The translations under genes and the position numbers were made by a program. A model generated the notes under the pieces. The model searched no databases, had not been told where the DNA came from, and saw only the letters and a program-made list of their open reading frames with translations. DNA of 64,000 bases from Rhizobium croatiense (GTDB taxonomy: Bacteria > Pseudomonadota > Alphaproteobacteria > Rhizobiales > Rhizobiaceae), in assembly GCF_019793465.1 (NCBI RefSeq), contig NZ_JAILYJ010000009.1, positions 1 to 64,000 on the forward strand, given 5' to 3'. This document shows positions 59,742-64,000 of the stretch, piece after piece. The stretch's first letter is position 1. Every line of letters starts with the position of its first letter.

Positions 59742-61211
59742 ATGGCTGCCGTGCAGGAAACGATCGACCAGGTGCGCCTGATCGATGTGGACCAGTACAA
59801 ATACGGTTTCGAGACCGTCATCGAAATGGACAAGGCGCCGAAGGGCCTGTCCGAGGATATCATCCGCTTCATTTCGGCCAAGAAGCAGGAGCCGGAATGG
59901 ATGCTGGAATGGCGTCTGGAAGCTTATCGGCGCTGGCTGACGCTGGAAGAGCCGACCTGGGCTCGCGTCAATTATCCGAAGATCGATTTCAACGACATCT
60001 ATTATTACGCTGCGCCGAAAAGCACGCCGGGTCCGAAGTCGCTCGATGAGGTCGATCCGGAGCTGTTGAAGGTCTATGAGAAGCTCGGCATTCCGCTGCG
60101 TGAGCAGGAGATTCTTGCCGGCGTCGAGAAGCCGAAGATCGCCGTCGACGCGGTCTTCGACAGCGTCTCTGTGGTCACCACCTTCAAGGCGGAGCTGAAG
60201 AAGGCGGGCGTGATCTTCATGTCGATCTCGGAAGCCATCCGCGAACATCCCGATCTCGTCCGGAAATATCTCGGTTCGGTCGTACCGACCTCGGACAATT
60301 ATTACGCGACGCTGAATTCGGCTGTCTTCACCGACGGTTCCTTCGTCTTCGTGCCGAAGGGCGTTCGCTGCCCGATGGAGCTGTCGACCTATTTCCGCAT
60401 CAACGAGAAGGGCACCGGCCAGTTCGAGCGCACGCTGATCATCGCGGAAGAGGGCGCCTACGTCTCCTACCTCGAAGGCTGCACGGCGCCGCAGCGCGAC
60501 GAAAACCAGCTGCATGCCGCCGTGGTCGAGCTCGTGGCGCTCGACGATGCCGAGATCAAATATTCCACCGTCCAGAACTGGTATCCGGGTGATAAGGAAG
60601 GCAAGGGCGGCATCTACAATTTCGTCACCAAGCGCGGCGATTGCCGCGGCGACCGCTCGAAGATCTCCTGGACGCAGGTCGAAACCGGCTCGGCGATCAC
60701 CTGGAAATATCCGTCCTGCATCCTGCGCGGCGACGACTCCAGGGGCGAATTCTATTCGATCGCCGTCTCGAACGGCCATCAGCAGATCGACAGCGGCACC
60801 AAGATGATCCATCTCGGCAAGAATACCTCGAGCCGCATCGTCTCCAAGGGCATCGCCGCCGGTGTTTCCAACAACACCTATCGTGGCCAGGTCTCGGCTC
60901 ACCGCAAGGCGTCAAACGCGCGCAACTTCACCCAGTGCGATTCGCTGTTGATCGGTGACAAGTGCGGCGCCCATACCGTGCCTTACATCGAGGCGAAGAA
61001 TTCGACGGCGCAGTTCGAGCATGAGGCGACAACCTCGAAGATCTCCGAGGATCAGCTGTTTTACTGCCTGCAGCGCGGTATCCCGACGGAGGCGGCGATT
61101 GCACTCATCGTCAACGGCTTCGTCAAGGAAGTGCTGCAGGAGCTGCCGATGGAATTTGCCGTCGAGGCACAGAAGCTGATCAGCATTTCGCTTGAGGGGA
61201 GTGTCGGCTAA
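59742..61211 (+). CDS. sufB: Fe-S cluster assembly scaffold SufB
   Basis: A 489-residue Suf[21 protein letters not shown] at the start, [40 protein letters not shown] and [20 protein letters not shown] are typical of the beta-helical core and cluster-binding region. SufB forms the SufBC2D complex that assembles Fe-S clusters with sulfur from SufS. TTGGAG precedes the ATG at 59742. The gap to sufC is unusually long (497 bases) because of an insertion. Confidence 0.97.
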   Translation: MAAVQETIDQVRLIDVDQYKYGFETVIEMDKAPKGLSEDIIRFISAKKQEPEWMLEWRLEAYRRWLTLEEPTWARVNYPKIDFNDIYYYAAPKSTPGPKSLDEVDPELLKVYEKLGIPLREQEILAGVEKPKIAVDAVFDSVSVVTTFKAELKKAGVIFMSISEAIREHPDLVRKYLGSVVPTSDNYYATLNSAVFTDGSFVFVPKGVRCPMELSTYFRINEKGTGQFERTLIIAEEGAYVSYLEGCTAPQRDENQLHAAVVELVALDDAEIKYSTVQNWYPGDKEGKGGIYNFVTKRGDCRGDRSKISWTQVETGSAITWKYPSCILRGDDSRGEFYSIAVSNGHQQIDSGTKMIHLGKNTSSRIVSKGIAAGVSNNTYRGQVSAHRKASNARNFTQCDSLLIGDKCGAHTVPYIEAKNSTAQFEHEATTSKISEDQLFYCLQRGIPTEAAIALIVNGFVKEVLQELPMEFAVEAQKLISISLEGSVG

Positions 61212-61220
61212 AACACAGCC
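61212..61220. other. Boundary of inserted segment after sufB
   Basis: The 497-base sufB-sufC gap is filled by a 30-bp inverted repeat, a decayed GIY-YIG gene and the second repeat copy. No target-site duplication is visible at the outer ends (AAAACACAGCC on the left versus TCGAGACC on the right). Confidence 0.4.
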
Positions 61221-61250
61221 TCCGTCATCCTCGGGCTTGTCCCGAGGATC
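61221..61250. repeat. Left 30-bp inverted repeat (REP-like)
   Basis: TCCGTCATCCTCGGGCTTGT followed by CCCGAGGATC, ten bases after the sufB stop. It is the exact reverse complement of 61612-61641. Confidence 0.9.
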
Positions 61251-61270
61251 TGCTGCGGTCAGGGACAGGG

Positions 61271-61604
61271 ATGACTGGTTTTGTCTATATGATGTCCGAC
61301 AAACCGCGGGGCGTCCGGCGTTACGAGTGATCTGCACGGTCGCATATGGGAACACCGCAACGAAATCCATAAGGGTTTCACGCAGAAATACAGAGCAAAG
61401 AATCTCGTTTGGTTCGAGAACCATCCGAACATTGTGTTGGCGATCCAGCGGGAGAAATCCCTGAAGCGCTATATGCGCGAGTGGAAAATAAAGCTCATAG
61501 AGGAGCTCAATCCGACCTGGATAGACCTTTATGAGCGGATTGATGAAATTGAGAATGTCTATCGACCGCATCCGAATACGCGGGAGTGGAGCGATTACAA
61601 TTGA
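61271..61604 (+). pseudogene. GIY-YIG nuclease gene, frameshifted in the active site
   Basis: Frame 1 from the ATG at 61271 (AGGGACAGGG upstream) reads MTGFVYMMSDKPRGV, the GIY half of the catalytic motif, then hits TGA at 61331 region. The frame one base later continues from about 61317: GVTSDLHGRIWEHRNEIHKG, NLVWFENHPNIVLAIQREKS and LKRYMREWKIKLIEELNPTW, to a stop at 61602-61604. These match the compact single-domain GIY-YIG (COG2827-like) proteins. Only four bases lie between PRG and GVTSD where relatives have about twelve (xLYIG), consistent with an 8-base deletion removing the YIG half. The enzyme would be inactive. Confidence 0.8.
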
Positions 61605-61611
61605 GGGCTTA

Positions 61612-61641
61612 GATCCTCGGGACAAGCCCGAGGATGACGGA
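61612..61641. repeat. Right 30-bp inverted repeat (REP-like)
   Basis: GATCCTCGGGACAAGCCCGA followed by GGATGACGGA, eight bases after the end of the GIY-YIG frame. It is the exact reverse complement of 61221-61250 and lies 67 bases before sufC. Confidence 0.9.
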
Positions 61642-61708
61642 TCGAGACCAGCGCGAGCGGTCAATTGGGCGGATCCTTGAAGTCCGCCGGATAACAGGAA
61701 AGACAAAG

Positions 61709-62464
61709 ATGCTTGAAATCAAAAACCTTCATGCCCGCATTGCCGAAGACGGCACCGAGATCATCCGTGGCCTGAACCTCACCGTGAAGGCTGGCGAAGT
61801 TGCCGCGATCATGGGGCCGAACGGCTCCGGCAAGTCGACGCTCTCCTATGTGCTGTCCGGCCGCAGCGACTACGAAGTCACCGAAGGCGACATTCTCTAT
61901 AATGGCGAGAGCATTCTCGAGCTCGATCCGTCCGAGCGCGCCGCCAAGGGTATCTTCCTTGCCTTCCAGTATCCGGTCGAAATCCCGGGTGTCGCCACCA
62001 TGCAGTTCCTCAAGGTGGCGATGAACGAGCAGCGCAAGGCGCGTGGCGAGGACGAACTGACGACGCCGGATTTCATGCGTCGCGTCAAGGATGCTGCGGC
62101 CAAGCTGCAGATCAACACCGAGATGCTGAAGCGGCCGCTCAACGTCGGCTTCTCCGGCGGCGAGAAGAAACGCGCCGAGATCCTGCAGATGGCGCTGCTG
62201 GAGCCGAAGCTCTGCGTGCTCGACGAAACCGACTCGGGCCTCGACATCGACGCGCTGAAGATCGTCGCCGACGGCGTCAATGCGTTGCGTTCGCCCGACC
62301 GCGCTGTCGTCGTCATCACCCACTATCAGCGCCTGCTCGACTATATCGTGCCTGATATGGTTCACGTGCTCTACAAGGGCCAGGTGATCAAGTCGGGCGA
62401 CAAGACGCTGGCGCATGAGCTCGAAGCCAACGGCTATGCCGATATCATCGGCGCGGCGGCCTGA
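61709..62464 (+). CDS. sufC: Fe-S cluster assembly ATPase SufC
   Basis: A 251-residue ABC-type ATPase. Walker A GPNGSGKST is at 36-44, the signature is FSGGEKKRAEI, Walker B is LCVLDETDSGLD, and the switch His is in VITHYQ. SufC dimerises on SufB-SufD and drives structural change during cluster assembly. The ATG at 61709 follows AGGAAAG; upstream in-frame codons belong to the inserted repeat. Confidence 0.97.
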   Translation: MLEIKNLHARIAEDGTEIIRGLNLTVKAGEVAAIMGPNGSGKSTLSYVLSGRSDYEVTEGDILYNGESILELDPSERAAKGIFLAFQYPVEIPGVATMQFLKVAMNEQRKARGEDELTTPDFMRRVKDAAAKLQINTEMLKRPLNVGFSGGEKKRAEILQMALLEPKLCVLDETDSGLDIDALKIVADGVNALRSPDRAVVVITHYQRLLDYIVPDMVHVLYKGQVIKSGDKTLAHELEANGYADIIGAAA

Positions 62465-62488
62465 GTTCGGGTGGAAAGGACGACCTCC

Positions 62489-63763
62489 ATGAACATGCAG
62501 ACGACGAGTCGCCTGACTGCGGCCGAAACGGCGCTGATCGACGCCTTCAACCAGCAGATCGGCGAGTTGCCAGGCAACGGCATGGTGACGGCGCTGCGCG
62601 ACCGGCTTCTCGATGACCTGAAGAAGGCCGGCCTGCCGACGCGCCGCATCGAAGCCTGGCATTACACCGATTTCAAAAACCTGCTGCGCGGCTTGCCGCC
62701 GCAGGCAGGTGACGCCGGCTCCGACCCGCTTGAGCCGCTCGTCGCGGGTTCCAGGGTGCTGGCGGTGATCCAGGGCCATGCCAATCAGAAGGCGGTCGCA
62801 GAGGGGCTTGGTGTGTCAGCCTATAGCGAACGTCTGCGGGACGGCTCGGCCGCAGGCGGGCTCGATGCGCTCGGCAGCGACGATGCGGTCGGCCGCATCA
62901 ATGGCAGCTTCGTACGCGACGGCTATGTGGTTGACGTGCCCGATGATACCGAGCTTGAAAATCCGCTCGAGATCCAGTTCATCCATGCTGGCGGGCAGAC
63001 CCATACGCGCCTTCCCGTTTCCTTCGGCGCCGGCGTCAAGGCAACCGTTATCGAGCGTCACCGTGCGGTGACGGGCGATGCTGCCTTCGTGTCCCATGTC
63101 AGTGACATCACCGTCGGCAAAGGCACGGAACTGACCTGGATCATCCTGCAGCAGCAGGGTGCCGACGATACGCATCTCGGCCAAATCCGCGTCGATCTCG
63201 GCGCCGATGCCAAGCTTCGCCTGTTCGTGATCAATGCCGGCGGCAAGCTGGTGCGCCAGGAGCTGCACATCAAGGTGACCGGCGAGGGCGCCGATCTGAC
63301 GCTGCGCGGCATCAACCTGCTCGGGGCCGAGAGCCATACCGACGTGACGATGGTGCTCGGCCACGACGTGCCGCATACCGGCTCGACCGAGGTGATCCGC
63401 AACGTGGTGTTCGACCGCGCCAAGGGTGTCTTCCAGGGCATGATCCGGGTGGCGCCCGATGCGCAGAAGACCGACGCCAAAATGGCGTGCAACACGCTTC
63501 TGATGTCGGACGATGCCGAGTTCTCGGTCAAGCCCGAGCTCGAGATCTTCGCCGACGACGTCCAGTGCGGCCACGGCGCGACGGTGACCGATATCGACGC
63601 CAATCATCTGTATTACATGATGGCGCGCGGCATTCCGGAGAACAAGGCGCGGGCAATGCTCGTCAACGCCTTCGTCGCCGAGATCGTCGAGGAACTGGAA
63701 GACGAGGCCCTGGTCGAGGCGCTGGAAGGCGTGATTTCGGCCTGGCTCGAAAAGCACACCTGA
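62489..63763 (+). CDS. sufD: Fe-S cluster assembly protein SufD
   Basis: A 424-residue SufD. LPTRRIEAWHYTDFKNLLRG is the N-terminal hallmark; FDRAKGVFQGMIRVAPDAQKTDA, CNTLLMSDDAEFSVKPELEI and DVQCGHGATVTDI form the core shared with SufB, including the conserved cluster-region Cys and His. It starts 24 bases after sufC with AAGGA upstream, and sufS begins 14 bases after its stop. Confidence 0.96.
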   Translation: MNMQTTSRLTAAETALIDAFNQQIGELPGNGMVTALRDRLLDDLKKAGLPTRRIEAWHYTDFKNLLRGLPPQAGDAGSDPLEPLVAGSRVLAVIQGHANQKAVAEGLGVSAYSERLRDGSAAGGLDALGSDDAVGRINGSFVRDGYVVDVPDDTELENPLEIQFIHAGGQTHTRLPVSFGAGVKATVIERHRAVTGDAAFVSHVSDITVGKGTELTWIILQQQGADDTHLGQIRVDLGADAKLRLFVINAGGKLVRQELHIKVTGEGADLTLRGINLLGAESHTDVTMVLGHDVPHTGSTEVIRNVVFDRAKGVFQGMIRVAPDAQKTDAKMACNTLLMSDDAEFSVKPELEIFADDVQCGHGATVTDIDANHLYYMMARGIPENKARAMLVNAFVAEIVEELEDEALVEALEGVISAWLEKHT

Positions 63764-63777
63764 TCGGATATAGCCAT

Positions 63778-64000
63778 GGACAAGATCGTGCCGGCCACGC
63801 AATACGACGTCGAAGCCATCCGCCGGGATTTTCCGATCCTGGCGGAGAAGGTGCACGGCAAGCCGCTGGTCTATCTCGACAACGGCGCCTCGGCCCAGAA
63901 GCCGCAGTCGGTGATCGACGCGATCTCGCATGCCTATAGCCACGAATACGCCAATGTGCATCGCGGCCTGCATTATCTCTCCAATGCCGCGACCGATGCC
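63778..64000 (+). CDS. sufS: Cysteine desulfurase SufS, N-terminal part (cut by window edge)
   Basis: The first 74 codons are visible: [57 protein letters not shown]. The [11 protein letters not shown] and [10 protein letters not shown] motifs identify the SufS subtype of group II cysteine desulfurases, distinct from the IscS/NifS-type gene upstream. The catalytic Cys and PLP Lys lie beyond the window. It should provide sulfur for SufBCD. Confidence 0.95.

Larger units (their letters stand above)
61221..61641. mobile_element. Candidate REP-bounded GIY-YIG element inserted in the suf operon
   Basis: A perfect 30-bp inverted repeat at 61221-61250 and 61612-61641 (beginning TCCGTCATCCTCGGG) brackets one broken gene for a GIY-YIG nuclease and nothing else. 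Each repeat is itself a hairpin: ATCCTCGGG-ACAAG-CCCGAGGAT in the right copy. Related palindromes occur without a gene at 26860-26957 and 39719-39780. The one-gene-between-inverted-repeats structure suggests a small mobile unit, but movement is inference. Confidence 0.45.

Overview
The window is chromosomal DNA of a GC-rich alphaproteobacterium, most probably Rhizobium sensu stricto (R. etli / R. leguminosarum group). The basis is the protein sequences, the purL-bolA, purC-purS-purQ and sufBCDS gene groups, a recA operator of the GAAC-N7-GTAC type known from R. etli, a candidate Irr box, and short palindromic intergenic repeats of rhizobial type. Genes are densely packed on both strands. No rRNA, tRNA, CRISPR array or prophage was seen.

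Layout. 1-347: 5' end of an IS110-family transposase running off the left edge, with its structured upstream non-coding segment. 348-2307: pseudouridine catabolism pair psuK-psuG. 2474-6432: SOS-regulated recA, then alaS. 6.5-9.3 kb: LysE-type exporter, AraC/GyrI-like regulator, glutathione S-transferase and GNAT acetyltransferase. 9.4-13.5 kb: icd, a small exported protein and a FUSC transporter. 13.5-16.7 kb: trmJ-like methyltransferase overlapping murI, then a HerA-like ATPase. 16.7-21.3 kb: rpsD with its own promoter and structured leader, glsA, ttcA and two tandem inositol-monophosphatase paralogues. 21.4-24.9 kb: GNAT, two tandem Bcr/CflA-type MFS transporters and the monothiol glutaredoxin grxD. 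25.1-27.1 kb: a histone-H1-like basic protein and an odd membrane-anchored hydrolase-like protein, lying between grxD and bolA-purL.

27.1-41.1 kb holds most of the purine genes: purL, purC-purS-kptA-purQ (an RNA 2'-phosphotransferase sits inside the pur cluster) and purB. Between them are a PagL-like lipid A deacylase, a MocR regulator divergent from a DUF1127 gene, a small lipoprotein, a PAS-PAS-GGDEF-EAL protein, an RBBP9-like hydrolase and two membrane proteins. 41.2-45.9 kb: rpe and DUF2259 pair, lone ABC solute-binding protein, flavin reductase, TfoX-N protein and Nudix hydrolase. 45.9-53.8 kb: RhlE-like helicase, M23 peptidase, DUF455-bcp pair and a 1132-residue AsmA-like protein. 54.0-58.2 kb: tyrS divergent from anmK, a GNAT and an alpha/beta hydrolase.

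58.2-64.0 kb is the Fe-S assembly locus: candidate Irr box, IscS/NifS-type cysteine desulfurase, a triple 24-bp palindromic tandem repeat, sufB, a decayed GIY-YIG nuclease gene flanked by perfect 30-bp inverted repeats, sufC, sufD and the start of sufS at the right edge.

The most unusual signals are the GIY-YIG relic bracketed by REP-like inverted repeats inside the suf operon (related palindromes occur at 26.9 and 39.7 kb), the palindromic repeats before sufB, kptA within the purine cluster, and the possible bridge-RNA segment of the IS110 element.
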